Source: Membranipora membranacea (taxonomy: Eukaryota > Bryozoa > Gymnolaemata > Cheilostomatida > Membraniporidae). Taken from it: a DNA stretch of 64,000 nucleotides. Of this stretch, positions 1 through 11,227 are shown piece by piece. The translations under genes and the position numbers were made by a program. Within the stretch, counting starts at the first letter, position 1, and each line of letters starts with the position of its first letter. The stretch spans positions 6,326,001 through 6,390,000 of the forward strand of contig OU612065.1 in assembly GCA_914767715.1 (NCBI GenBank), in the 5' to 3' direction. Under the pieces are notes generated by a model. It searched no databases. It was not told the DNA's origin and worked only from the letters and a program-made list of their open reading frames with translations.

Positions 1-443
1 AAATCACCAAACACAACATTCCCTCCCAATGAAACTTTGAAAGGGTGGGTGGATGTCACTGTGCTGACTTACTAGTAGTCCTTAACATGAAAAGTACATG
101 CCAATGGAATAGTCATGCCAAGGGGCAAAATACAAAGCTAACCTTGCTAGTAAACACACACACACCGGGGAATGCTATTTTCAAAAGAATTCGCGAATTA
201 GGTCAATATTTTGGACACGTGATCATAACAAACATAGATTTCAAGTAGATGACATAGAATTGGCCGGCGTGGGAAGGAGTAGACAACTACCACTAATAAA
301 ACATATAATGTATTGAACCAGGTACAGGTGATTTAAATATCAGAGGAGTTTGCATTTGCACTTGGTATTAAGTTTGAAAGCTAACCTTGGTTCAAAAGGT
401 TCTAAATCTTGATTGAAACAGCCCAGGGACTCATTCAATATGT

Positions 444-2150
444 TGAGTGAGTTGTCCCCTCTTTCATCAAAACAACCAAATCTATGTCATCCTAAGTAGT
501 GTTATTTTACATAGATTTGGGGACTTAGTCTTCTCGGCTTGCTTTCTTCTCCGACGAACGAACCGCAGTATCAAACATATCAAACACAGTCTGAATCTGT
601 GATTTACTGCAATTAATTCTATTAATTCTTATGTATATGTAGTAAGTCAAGCTCAGGGGTTTGGGGGTTTCCAGCCTGTCTCACTATCAAGGTGGATAGG
701 GGGTGTCGCGGGCTGCGAGGGGAACTGATCCAATGCCTATATGGCACATATAAAATATTTTTACAGCAATACATTGAGGTTTACATTCATTCGAAAGCTT
801 GTAGTGCTTGATTAATACAGAGAGTTGGTCCCTGATTAATACAGACGAGAAGCGCCAAATCGGTTTTTTATGAGTGAGTTGTCCCCTCTTTGAACAAAAC
901 ACCCAAATCTATGTTATCCTACGTTGTGTTATTTTACATAGAATTGATGACTTAGTCTACTTGGCTTGCTTTTTCTCCAGATAAAGTGTACAGCAGTTTC
1001 AAACATATCAAAAATATCGAACACGGTCTGAATATGTTATTGACAGCAATTAAATGTATTAATTCTTATCTATGCGTCGTGAGTCAAGCTCAGGGGTTTG
1101 GGGGTTTCCATCTGATGTCATCGAGGAGGATACGGAGTGTCGCGGGTTGTAAGGGAAACTGATACAATACCTCAATGGTACATAAAACATTAATTTTACA
1201 GCAATACATTGAGGTTTACATTCATTCAAAAGGTTGTAGTGCTTGATTAATACAGAGAGTTGGTCCCTGATTAATACAGACGAGAAGCGCCAAATCGGTT
1301 TTTGTATGAGTGAGTTGTCCCCTCTTTGAACAAAACACCCAAATCTATGTTATCCTACGTTGTGTTATTTTACATAGAATTGATGACTTAGTCTACTTGG
1401 CTTGCTTTTTCTCCAGATAAAGTGTACAGCAGTTGCAAACATATCAAAAATATCGAACACGGTCTGAATATGTTATTGACAGCAATTAAATGTATTAATT
1501 CTTATCTATGCGTCGTGAGTCAAGCTCAGGGGTTTGGGGTTTCCAACTGATGTCATCGAGGAGGATACGGAGTGTCGCGGGTTGTAAGGGAAACTGATAC
1601 AATACCTCAATGGTACATAAAACATTAATTTTACAGCAATACCTTGAGGTTTACATTCATTCAAAAGGTTGTAGTTCTTGATTAATACAGAAAGTTGGTC
1701 CCCGATTAATACAGACACGAAGCGCCAAATCGATTTTTTTATGAGCGAGTTGTCCCCTCTTTGAACAAAACAACCAAATCTATGTCATCCTACGTAGATC
1801 TATTTTACATAGATTTGAGGACTTAGTCTACTTGGCTTGCTTTTTTGCAATGATGAACGGGCAGTGTTACTAAAAAATCATTATCGTATTAATTCTTATG
1901 CATGTGTACAAAATGATGTAGTGTGTCTAACCAAAGAATTTTAATGATTGCAACTAGTGTCAACAGCGAGAATGGAATGTGCCATGAATAGTATTTGAAT
2001 CATAAACAATAGATGGTATATATATGAAAGAGACGAGGGACGCCAACAATATTTTTATGAGTTTACTCTCTGGCCTACAACCAAATCTACGTCATACTAT
2101 GTAGGATTGAAAAACATAGATTTGAAAATTTAGTCTATTTGACTGGATTC
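444..2150. repeat. Tandem repeat, unit about 430-436 bp
   Basis: The phrase TGAGTGAGTTGTCCCC begins near 444, 871 and 1307, and again with one change near 1742, giving periods of about 427, 436 and 435 bp. The second and third units are almost identical, while the first and the partial fourth are more diverged. A more degenerate remnant with the same CAAATCTA / ACATAGATTTG core continues to about 2150. Each unit carries a sub-duplication of a TTGGTCCCTGATTAATACAG phrase and a short inverted repeat around CTATGT/ACATAG. No credible coding frame is conserved across the units. This looks like a short satellite or a tandemly duplicated element. Confidence 0.85.
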
Positions 2151-2488
2151 ACAAGCCAATGCATTGCTCAAGGTCTGGTTGACCAACTGCACTTAACCAT
2201 GTTAGTTCATATATTTTTATATAGAAAACAACTCAGTAGTGTTTGAAACCAAGGAGTAGAATGCAAAGATCAATTCCATGTTTTTTCACGCTACAACATA
2301 GATCTGATTTCACTGATCAGAGAGTGGATAACTCTTTATGATGTCAATTTTGTTACAATTCTAGGACTAGGATCTTGTACACTCAAGTCCTGAAAATATT
2401 CAAATATCTGTGTGTGACTAATTAAGTGATGTTCAACTAATATATTATTGAAGATATACCGATCACCTTCTTACATGTAAAAATAATA

Positions 2489-2700
2489 CTGAAATAAACA
2501 ACAGGTTTGTAGGTTTAGAGGCATAAAAAGCATAGAAGGCACAGAATTCATGGATTACAAAATTGAAATAAACAACAGGTTTGTAGGTTTGCTTTTGAGA
2601 ATAAAAGTTTATGTAAAAATACTGCATAGAAGGCATAAAAGTCATGGATTATAAAATTGAAATAAAGAACAGGTTTGTAGGTTTGTCTTTGAACATTTAT
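2489..2700. repeat. Short tandem repeat near the 3' end of the minus-strand gene
   Basis: Three imperfect units share AACAGGTTTGTAGGTTTG, followed by GCATAGAAGGCA-like and TCATGGATTA-like segments, with spacing of about 80-95 bp. They lie immediately downstream of the stop codon of the minus-strand gene ending at 2748, so they may be part of its 3' untranslated region. Confidence 0.7.
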
Positions 2701-2747
2701 AGGAAAAAATGAATGATTGCAAGGTATGCAAGTTTGTATGATATGTC

Positions 2748-5700
2748 TCACAATGAGATGGACAACACTTCGTTTAGGTTTCTTCGGTATGCTTCTTCAG
2801 CTTCCCCAGGAGATACTTTGTCAGCTAGTTGAATGCCATTGATAATAACCTAGAAAACAATAAAATCAAAGGTTAATTCAGCAAGGCAAGTGTATTTTGA
2901 TATTTACCAACCAGGTCCAGACCAGAAAAGATGGAAGCTGAACATTGTAATAATTATTCTTATACACATTGGAGAATGACTGTAGAGCTAAAACTTCAAA
3001 ACCTTATGGATTCAATCATCTTACCAATATAAGTACAACTGTAAAAGTCAGCAATGTGCCTTGCAGCTAGGATGATTGAAATGAAACAGGTTACCTTAAT
3101 TCCAGTTGACAAAACAAGTTTCTCATTACTCTCTTGTCATTCAGATTGTGTTTGATCACAGCGTTAGAGTTAAAACTTCCAACTCCTTGATTTGATACGT
3201 ATTTGAGGGCTCTATACGTGGTTGGACATCATATTTGTTTGTCGATGATAATGGATATTTCAATGTTACATAATCCCTTTAAGGGAGTATGTAACATCTA
3301 GTGATCAGACATACAAATAAGGGAGTCCCTTATTTGTATGTCTGATCACTAGAACACCCTTTTGAAGTGCTAGTATGCTTACCTCAAGCAAGTAATTGAA
3401 CCAAAACCAATCCTCTAGCGCAAATTTCCTGTTGGCTCCCACTATTCCAGCTCGTGCACATCGGAGCACTAATTTCGTAAATTTGTCATCCTGATAATAA
3501 AAGACACATCAACATAAAATTTGCAACTTTAAGTATTTGATAAGAGAGAACCAAAACAGAAATTAGAGGTCATTTTTCTCAACATATTAGGTGTTATGTG
3601 CCCTTTGAGCATGTCAGGATAACTTCAAATTTAGAATTCAGTGGTGTTGGCCAAAATTTATATTGTAACAAGCTGGTCAATGTTAAGTCATTTATATTAA
3701 AAGGGGCTCCCCCACACAGGACTGTCTATAATATCTATAAATTAAGAATCCCAATCTATAAACTTAAGCGCGCTGCGATGGCATGTGGCCCACTCATTTC
3801 ATCAATAGACTGACAGTTGGAAAATTCCAAAAACCTGGGGAAAACCCATTAGATTGTAAACATATCTGAATGTTTGCTTTGCTACACAACGACCATACAC
3901 ACACAAAGAGAGCACAGGAGACACACAGCACTGACAGCACTTTAGAGACACATTAAGAAATCTATAAATCTATATCTTTACATTGATAACATCTATAAAT
4001 CTATATCTTTACTTGCATCTATCTATAAGCCTACAAGCCTATAAGCTAAGAAATGGTCATCTATAATCTATACTATAAGTAGGGGGGGGGGGGCCATTAA
4101 AAGTCAGTTATTTCTCACCTGTTTATCACCAATCAATATTGGGGACATAGCAGCTCTCTTCAAGTGAGACATGGCTCCTTCAGTACCTTTTATAAATGTA
4201 GCTTCCTCATCTCCAGCTGCACACTTAACTGCTAGTTCTTGTAGCATTATCTGTAATATGAATAAAATAGGAGCACTGTCAATGGAACAACTCAGTCAGG
4301 GGTCTTTCAATCAGAGTGTGACTGTGTGATGCACTCATTCAAATATTGCTCGTTTGGTCTTTCAAGTAGACAAATTTGTTCCCAAATCGCTCACTCAGAA
4401 TGTATATAGTTTGTCAATGGGAGAGGGAGAGAGACCCTCGCAATTTTCATTTTAGCTATGTTCAATTGTTCCATGATTTGTCATGATGAGGTATTTTATA
4501 TATTGGCTATTCAGTCTGGTGACGAGGAAGTCTGGTGAGTTTTTTTCCCAAGAATGAATGGATAAATAAGGGATAGCTTTAAAAACTCAAAATGACTAAA
4601 CTGGGACCGGAAAGCAATTCAATATTGAACACCTTTGAAATTATGAAGAAATTGTCATTCATTGTAGCTGAAGGATATGTTGTGTGGCGCAGGGCCCTTT
4701 AGTGATTCTGACACTCCATGCCGGATTCCACGGAGCATTTGACTAGTCGGCTCAGAATCGGTCAGCTGTAACAATGTGGAGGGAGTTGATAATAAGTTGG
4801 TGGTATACCAAGTGCTGTTGTGGCCACTACTTATTACTACATTAAACGGTCTTTGTGCAAGCAATTTAATTTTTTTTATAATTACTCATTACTGATATAG
4901 GATAACTTTGACGAAAAATAGTTTTGTGTTCACCTTCCAAAAATAACAGAAAAGTTTTGTATCCTGGATGTTGATATTATGGTATAAAAATAAAGCTCTA
5001 ATCAGTCATTTGAAAGGCAAAAGGAGTGAAAACAAATTTGTATTTCAAATACTCTTTTAAACATAAACTCGAAAAAAAATGATATGGATGGACAAGTACT
5101 GCAAACTGCTCAGGATTTAAGTAGCAAGAAAAGGATTATTCAAACCTAATACATATCGTATTTCATGACAACTGAATTCTAATGTTGATAATGCCTAAGG
5201 AGTGGGATTATGACTGTAATAAAACAAAAGAGTTCCTGCAAACTGAGAATCATACCTTGAAATTATCATAGAGTACCAGTTTTTTGATAGAAACTTTAGC
5301 CGGACAGTTCATCTTCATCGTGTTCTGAATGCGTATACGTCGTTTCACTGGATCAGGGTGATCCTAGAAAAGAAAAATTTCTTATCTTCATCAACTGTTG
5401 TTGTACAAGCAGCATGATTGAGGTGTTACTATCTGTAGTCATCTCTTTGTCAGAAAATATTTCACACATACACCTTTTGGAACAATAAATTAGTCAGATG
5501 CGCAATAATCCAATTGATCACATCAAAGTAAAAAAGCTACGATCTTCAATTCTACTCTTACTCTAGGGTATATTTTTACAACCAGACTCAAAGCTTTTTA
5601 CCCTGATTTCATTCTACCCAGCTACTTTATTACACACACCGTCTTTGGTAGAGTAAAAATGAATGGATGTAGCACAGCAAACATCACACTACGCTGAGAC

Positions 5701-5852
5701 TACCTAACATCTCTAAATTGAAAAATTATTGGTAGAGACAACTGAACACCATATACATGTATCTATATATGCATATATTATTATTCACAACTTTTTGTTT
5801 GCAACTTACAGTACGCTGTTCACAGAAACCTGGCCTTCTTTTCATCCGATGC
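2748..5852 (-). CDS. Unrecognised multi-exon gene, 3' part (CPAK-motif protein)
   Basis: Five exons, read from right to left, join in frame: 5852-5810, 5363-5256, 4250-4119, 3490-3383 and 2849-2748, with the stop at 2750-2748. All have AG/GT borders, and four consecutive junctions are phase 0. About 163 residues are covered. The second of these exons is basic and contains RIRIQNTMKMNCPAKVSIKK. This resembles the Cys-Pro-Ala-Lys core seen in CARF-like, FAR1-like and other DNA-binding domains of transcription factors or transposase-derived proteins. The last exons are helical and contain WFWFNYLLE and SPGEAEEAYRRNL. The first exon listed is only 43 nt and enters with two bases of a codon owed from upstream, so more exons must exist to the right; I could not find them. 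Gene-like status is well supported by the frame consistency. The family assignment is weak. Confidence 0.6.
3298..3352. repeat. Perfect 27-bp palindrome with a one-base loop
   Basis: The 27 bases at 3298-3324 are the exact reverse complement of 3326-3352, with a single G between them. A smaller palindrome TCCCTTTAAGGGA lies just upstream near 3275. It sits in an intron of the minus-strand gene. There is no T-run or gene end to suggest a terminator. Confidence 0.9.
4297..4442. mobile_element. MITE-like element, copy 1 (diverged)
   Basis: Begins GGGGTCTTTCAATCAGA and contains TCGCTCACTCAGAATGTATATAGTT, which recurs in the copies at 11,738 and 30,401. It ends close to a GAGACCC terminus. It lies within an intron of the minus-strand gene. 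No coding capacity, and about 145 bp long. Confidence 0.65.
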
Positions 5853-6227
5853 CTGCAATCCAGATACTGTGAACCCACATCCGAAAAAGCCTGGTGCACT
5901 CCGTCAATTCTCTCAATATATATTCTCTTTTGCAGGAGCCCTACAAGGAAAATAATTCAAGTATAATTTGTTAGTATTTGGTAGGAAACCATAGCCCCCA
6001 GCCCACTAGTAAATAATATTTCAGAGAATTACAACTCTTGATTTACTATACCCAATAGTAACTAAGTTGCAACCATAGTAATTAAGTTCCAACTATAGAT
6101 GAATGTGAATTCACCAATAATTGTCTATTATTCTCTTTTGTGATATACCCAACCTAGGGTCACCAGTACCAAACTTTGGTCCACTCTAGCTTATTGCAAT
6201 TCCATCATGTAGAACCTATCTATCAAT

Positions 6228-6656
6228 TTAATTCTTCATCATAGGCATTCTACCTAGGCTCATCAGTGTCACGGGATTGTATTTAGCAGGCCCCCTAATT
6301 TGTTTGTCTGCTTGTGATTCACCTTTATTGTCTGATTCACCCAAAATTGTGGTGAGCACAGGAAGGTTGTGAACAAGGTCAAGCGGTGTTTGTGGTTCTG
6401 TTTGGGCATCAGGCCTCCTGGAAAGGCAATCAGCATTGGTATTAGTTTTCCCACTTTTGTGTTTGATGTCATAGTTGTACGGCTGAAGCAATTGTGACCA
6501 GCGACCTAGTCTGCCCTTAGTGTCCATTATGCTTTTCAACCACTTGAGGCTAATGTGGTCAGTGAGCACCAAAAAGTGTTGATCCGCAAGGTAATGTTTG
6601 TATTTCTCTACTGCTGTAACCAGGGCTAGTCCCTCCTTGTGTGTTATAGAATAATT
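6228..6656 (-). mobile_element. Ty3/gypsy retrotransposon relic (RT-RNase H fragment)
   Basis: An open minus-strand frame reads NYSITHKEGLALVTAVEKYK, then HFLVLTDHISLKWLKS, RLGRWSQLLQPYNYDIKHKS and GKTNTNADCLSRRPD. This order is characteristic of the RNase H domain that follows reverse transcriptase in Ty3/gypsy (Metaviridae-type) retrotransposons: the NYS-T-KE-LA start, the conserved TDH, the W-LLQ-YD/I-HK-GK segment and the N-ADxLSR end. Only this domain and about 50 residues beyond it survive. The frame starts abruptly at NYS, with no upstream reverse transcriptase and no long terminal repeats visible. It is therefore a truncated, presumably inactive copy. Confidence 0.9.
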
Positions 6657-8726
6657 TAAACAAAAAACAGTAGTATAGATCAGAATATCAGAACAACAGA
6701 AAGTAAGCTGGGTTTGGTGGAATAAGGTATAAATAGATTTTTTTCAAGAAATCATAAATATATGTCACTAGTTTTTAGGCCTTAGCAACTTGAATCCTTG
6801 ATTCATGCTGTTATAGATGAGTGAGGTATTACTATTTGCTATGTCATTTGCCATTTAAAAAAGATATGAGGCTGAATTTAATACCGGAACATAATTAATA
6901 TTTTGCATGACTTGCTTGGGCAGTTTCATAGCTCTAAAAATTACAACACTTGATAATAATGATTTAAATTTTTTGACCATTACAGGCAGTGGTGTGAGAG
7001 ATTATATTATTTTACCAGCAGGCTAGGTGATGCAGACCAATTAATTAAACCAGAATGTCAAACTTCACCTAGAACAAAATTATTTTCATGACATTGTTTT
7101 TGGCTGAAGATGGCTCCATCCATAACAGTTCTATTATTTAAAAAGATCAAACCAAATCTGGGGCTGATAAATAAAGGTGTTTCTATTATATGTTGTAATT
7201 ACAAAATAAGATTAAATCTTCATAAGCAGGATTAGCTTCCTTACACAAACATAGAACATATATGTCAGGCAGCTTGGCAATTATTTTTGCTGGTATGAAT
7301 GGAAACAGAACAATATCATTGATTACACCCATGCCTGCACCAAAGGTACCAGAGACATGAGGATGTTTCATACCCAATAAACAAAACAAACAGTGTCTCA
7401 GATATTTTAGGTATCTTAGATGATTCTCCAGATTACCAATCATTGTGAGAGTGAAGTAGATTGCTCTACCTGTTTTAATATTAATGCTTTATCCTTTCAC
7501 CTGTTTGGTGAGGGAATAGTGTTCCAAAAGATTATCGTAATTTTATCCAGCTTTTTTCACTTGGAAGATTGGTGTGCATATTCACACAACCATCCACCCC
7601 TACCCCCATCATCCCAGTCAATTTTTCTTCCTATAGAAATATAAGGGCAAATATATGTTTATTCAATTGCAGCGGATTCCTGAAGCTCTATGCTTCTTAC
7701 CATTTGCCCGTGTCCAGTGTTTCCTTTGGTCAATTAGAAACCTATTTTCCTAGATAAGTACCAACACTTATGTTGAATATTGGTGTGATTATTTGCTTGG
7801 AAATGAAGATGACCTGCATCCTACAGCTGAGTCAAAACAAGATATGAATCCGTTAGTCTGCACAATGTAATTTTAATTTCTTCATCACGCGCCTACCACC
7901 AGGCACCAACCAGATAAGAGAGAGATTTTACTGAGTGCAAAAATATTTGCTAGCAAGCTGGGGGATAATTTTTTGTGACAATACACCAATGATGATTGGG
8001 AAAGTTAAAGCAGAGATTCATGACACTGATACAAATAGACGAATTTTAGGAAATAAGCTTGCATTTATTTTGACAGAATGTTGTACTGCTACAGGTGGAA
8101 AACTTTTGCCTTGCAACCTGAAATCCCCCAAGAATATTACAGGATTTAGTTACTTGAAAGCTACCAATGAGTGGAAATGAAGTAAGAATTATCTCTTCTA
8201 ACCTGAAAAAAAAGATGCTACCTCTATATATGACAAGGATTTGAATGATGTGGCCAAATATGACTATTAGAATGCCTAGGCTGTTTATACAAAATAATTA
8301 TTTCATATGTTTCACCATCACGCCAACGCATTTCAATGGTCTGCATACAACTCTCACATGGAAAAAATCAGAAAAATTTATTCCCTCTCCGCATAATATT
8401 CATCATCAAAGGTCACCCAGTAAATAAAAGTGCATCATTTATTTCGGCATGATATTTTGTAGACACTGACTATTGAACCGCTATGGCATGCTCATGCTCT
8501 ATCCTGCATAATTCCAGCAAGAATAAACTGGCTTAATCACATTTTTTTAACTCAATTAGGGTATAAAACATAACACAACACCTCAATTCCTTGTAACGGC
8601 TTTAAATTATAGACCCTGTATCGGTATGGGCTGATGCTGATGGAGACCTGCCCAAATATAAATGTACAGATTGAGTGTAGCCTTGCTAGAAAAAAAAATA
8701 GCGGATTAAAACAGCGGTGAAACTAA

Positions 8727-8934
8727 CTAATTATGATAAAGATAAGCAACCAGCTCTGCTGGTTTGATTGCATGCCCTTCACACAGGATCATTTTCCGCT
8801 TCAGTCTTCTGACTAATGGGTTCTGTTGATGCCCCGGTGGATCCGACCTGCCTGCAAATTTTGTACTGAACTTGGCAGCTTGATTTCTCAGTATTTGAGC
8901 TGAAACAGACCTTGTGATTTTAGCTAACATTCTA
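8727..8934 (-). other. Candidate exon with mitochondrial-presequence-like start
   Basis: An internal ATG opens MLAKITRSVSAQILRNQAAK followed by FSTKFAG. This stretch is rich in Arg, Lys, Ser and Ala and has no acidic residue, as in a mitochondrial targeting presequence. The frame continues through RSDPPGHQQNP to a stop at 8727. The later part resembles nothing I know and contains a CAGGCAGGTCGGA phrase also present near 9650, so it may be repeat-derived. No partner exon was found. Weak candidate. Confidence 0.15.
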
Positions 8935-9694
8935 AGACTGCTAAACAGGTATATATACCAGCTAACACACATTGAAAATTGCAATTGTTGCTCTATGTGA
9001 GTAGATGGGGTGTATTCATAGGTAGGTAAGCAGGTAAAGTTGGGAAAAGAAAACCTTAACATGCCAATGCCATAATAGCATGAATATGCATTGACTCTAT
9101 TTATGTTTATCTCAGGGTGCTAAGGGGGTTCGTCGCAATTTTACTGCTACTTCCGCTTTTATTGGCAAATTTATATACGTTATAATGTTCAGAGCTCATC
9201 AAAAAATTCAAAACTGAAACATGTCAGCTATTCCTCAGCATAATGGTCTGCCTCAAAACATACCTCAACGTCAATGGGCAAGGCTAGAAAACACAGCCTC
9301 CTAACATCACAAGTTCTAAATTGGTTGCAGAGAATTTTGACTTTTCTTATTATTCTATTCACAGACAATCTACCAAAATCACATATTTTCTTGACTGTTA
9401 GCAGTTAACTCAAGCTCTAGTTCCTACCGCCTAGGACTCCCATGTGATCTTTTAATCACTATAAAATATTGCTCTCAGCCATTTACCACCCTACGCAATA
9501 AGTTGACAGAAATATTCAATCCAAGATTGATTAAAAGGTTGATAAAATCAAATGTCTTGTCACATGTCACATTCTGAAACATGGGCGCCAAAATTCATTG
9601 CCCTAGTAGCGAGGCTGCAATATCTGTACCAGGTTGCTCTCTGTTTGCAGGCAGGTCGGAGCACAGCACTGGGGGCCAACCAAACCCCAGTAGT

Positions 9695-9780
9695 CGATGG
9701 ACCACAGGATTTGAGCCCTCAACCTTTAGCATCTGCATGCTAAAGGTGTGGTGCTCTAACCAACTGAGCCACCTCCTACT
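9695..9780 (-). mobile_element. tRNA-derived SINE or tRNA pseudogene
   Basis: The minus strand has a good Pol III A box (TGGCTCAGTTGGTTAGAGC) and, downstream, a B-box-like GGGCTCAAATCC. Between them a perfect CCTTTAGCAT/ATGCTAAAGG inverted pair replaces a normal anticodon arm, so a canonical cloverleaf does not form. A SINE head or decayed tRNA is more likely than a working tRNA gene. Confidence 0.6.
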
Positions 9781-11227
9781 CAAAGTATCAAACAAAGTAG
9801 GGATCGGATATGATGTCCCTCAAATGATATTGTTAATCAAAGTTTCCTGCTTGTTAGTTTTTTTCCCGAAAAGGGCTGGAATCTCTAAAAACTGCCTCCA
9901 TATTGAAATAAAAAGATTTTCTGGGAGAGGCCCTTACCCCCTAGGATGAAGGCACCCATCCCGCCTGGCTCTACCACTTGAAAACCAATGGATACAGACC
10001 TGGATATTCCCTATTGTGTACCTCAAGTAAAATTTGTCCAAAAAGTGGTGCGGCCAATTGGTATGTTCCCGAACAAAAAGAGGCCAAAGCAGAAAAAAAG
10101 GTTTGCCACGCATGATCTGATGCATTTACGTTAGAGAGAAAGCGAGTTTAAATAGTACATAACATTGCATGGGCTATTCATATTCAAAGACAGGGAAATA
10201 ATTTGATGCAACGCTCATTTCAGTTTACAGGCAGGACCGAGCACACTCAGTGAACTCATATGGTGTGAGAGTTCATCCACCACACACTCCTTGAAAATGC
10301 CCTCAGCTCACCATGACACCCATTTTTTTTGCCTCAAACCCATCTCTATAGCTTCGGCCTTCGCTAGGGAAATAATAATTATGAAGGGCTTGCCATAACT
10401 CAGTTAGCTGTCACAATCCAATCTGGTTACTTACATTGCATTGAGATTATTTTGTTGCATCGCTTTGCTTAAACCCTATCCCCCTCCTTGGAAATTGATA
10501 TCATGCTGTGGATGGGCACACCACAGAAACCAACAACACCTTTCACAGCATATGACTACAAGTTCAAACTTGATACAGTAGGATTCACTCACCAGCTTCC
10601 ATATAATCTTCCAAACTGTCACCAAACGATTTCTCCTGAGAAAATATAGAGAACTAAAGCTGATGTTCTGTCTAGTGCTGCCTTAGATGGTCTCTTGCTA
10701 ACGTTTCATTAGTATGATATGATACTAAATCCATTTTGGCAGTCAGTCCAACACAAAATCCAATGCTTTTGCGGCAGATTATGTCGCAGTTAAGAATGGG
10801 TTCGTCTCTCTTTATCATATACTAATAGGTACTAGGGAAATAAAAATGAAAGTTCACTCTTGAAGAGCTTAATTACAAATGACATAGAACAAAATTTACA
10901 ACACACCGATGGAGTAAAAGTGAAAGCACTACATGTGCGCAGGGATGCGCTTTCACTTTACCTTTAAATCTGTACTTGACCTATATTTTGAATTCTATGT
11001 CATTCAGCATGCACCACACACACCACTTTCTATCTCAACAATGTAGCTTAAGCGGGGAATACCCCAATGATATTTCTCATATTGAAGAATTTCAATTTCA
11101 GAGCTATTTACAAACAAGTCCTGTCTAGCAGGCAACTTTGAAATGAAAACTATTACCGTCAAGTAATTCCCTGCTGCATATTTTAAACACATCTTTTGAA
11201 AAGAAGAAAATAAGTTTCAATTTCAAA

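Larger units (their letters stand above)
6657..11227. other. Gene-poor intergenic region
   Basis: Between the retroelement relic and coilin I see no gene that I can support. Besides the tRNA-derived element and the candidate exon listed separately, the open frames are short and show no family motif. Minus 7443-7186 and plus 7935-8180 look somewhat protein-like but match nothing I recognise; they may be decayed transposon sequence. Confidence 0.5.

Noticed and set aside
444-2150. CRISPR-like array
   Set aside because: The repeats are long (about 430 bp) tandem units without spacers, and the DNA is eukaryotic.
4655-4864. 69-aa minus-strand ORF in an intron of the CPAK gene
   Set aside because: No clear splice borders and no motif; looks like repeat DNA.
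9695-9780. Functional tRNA gene
   Set aside because: Good A and B boxes, but the anticodon arm is replaced by a long unrelated inverted repeat.
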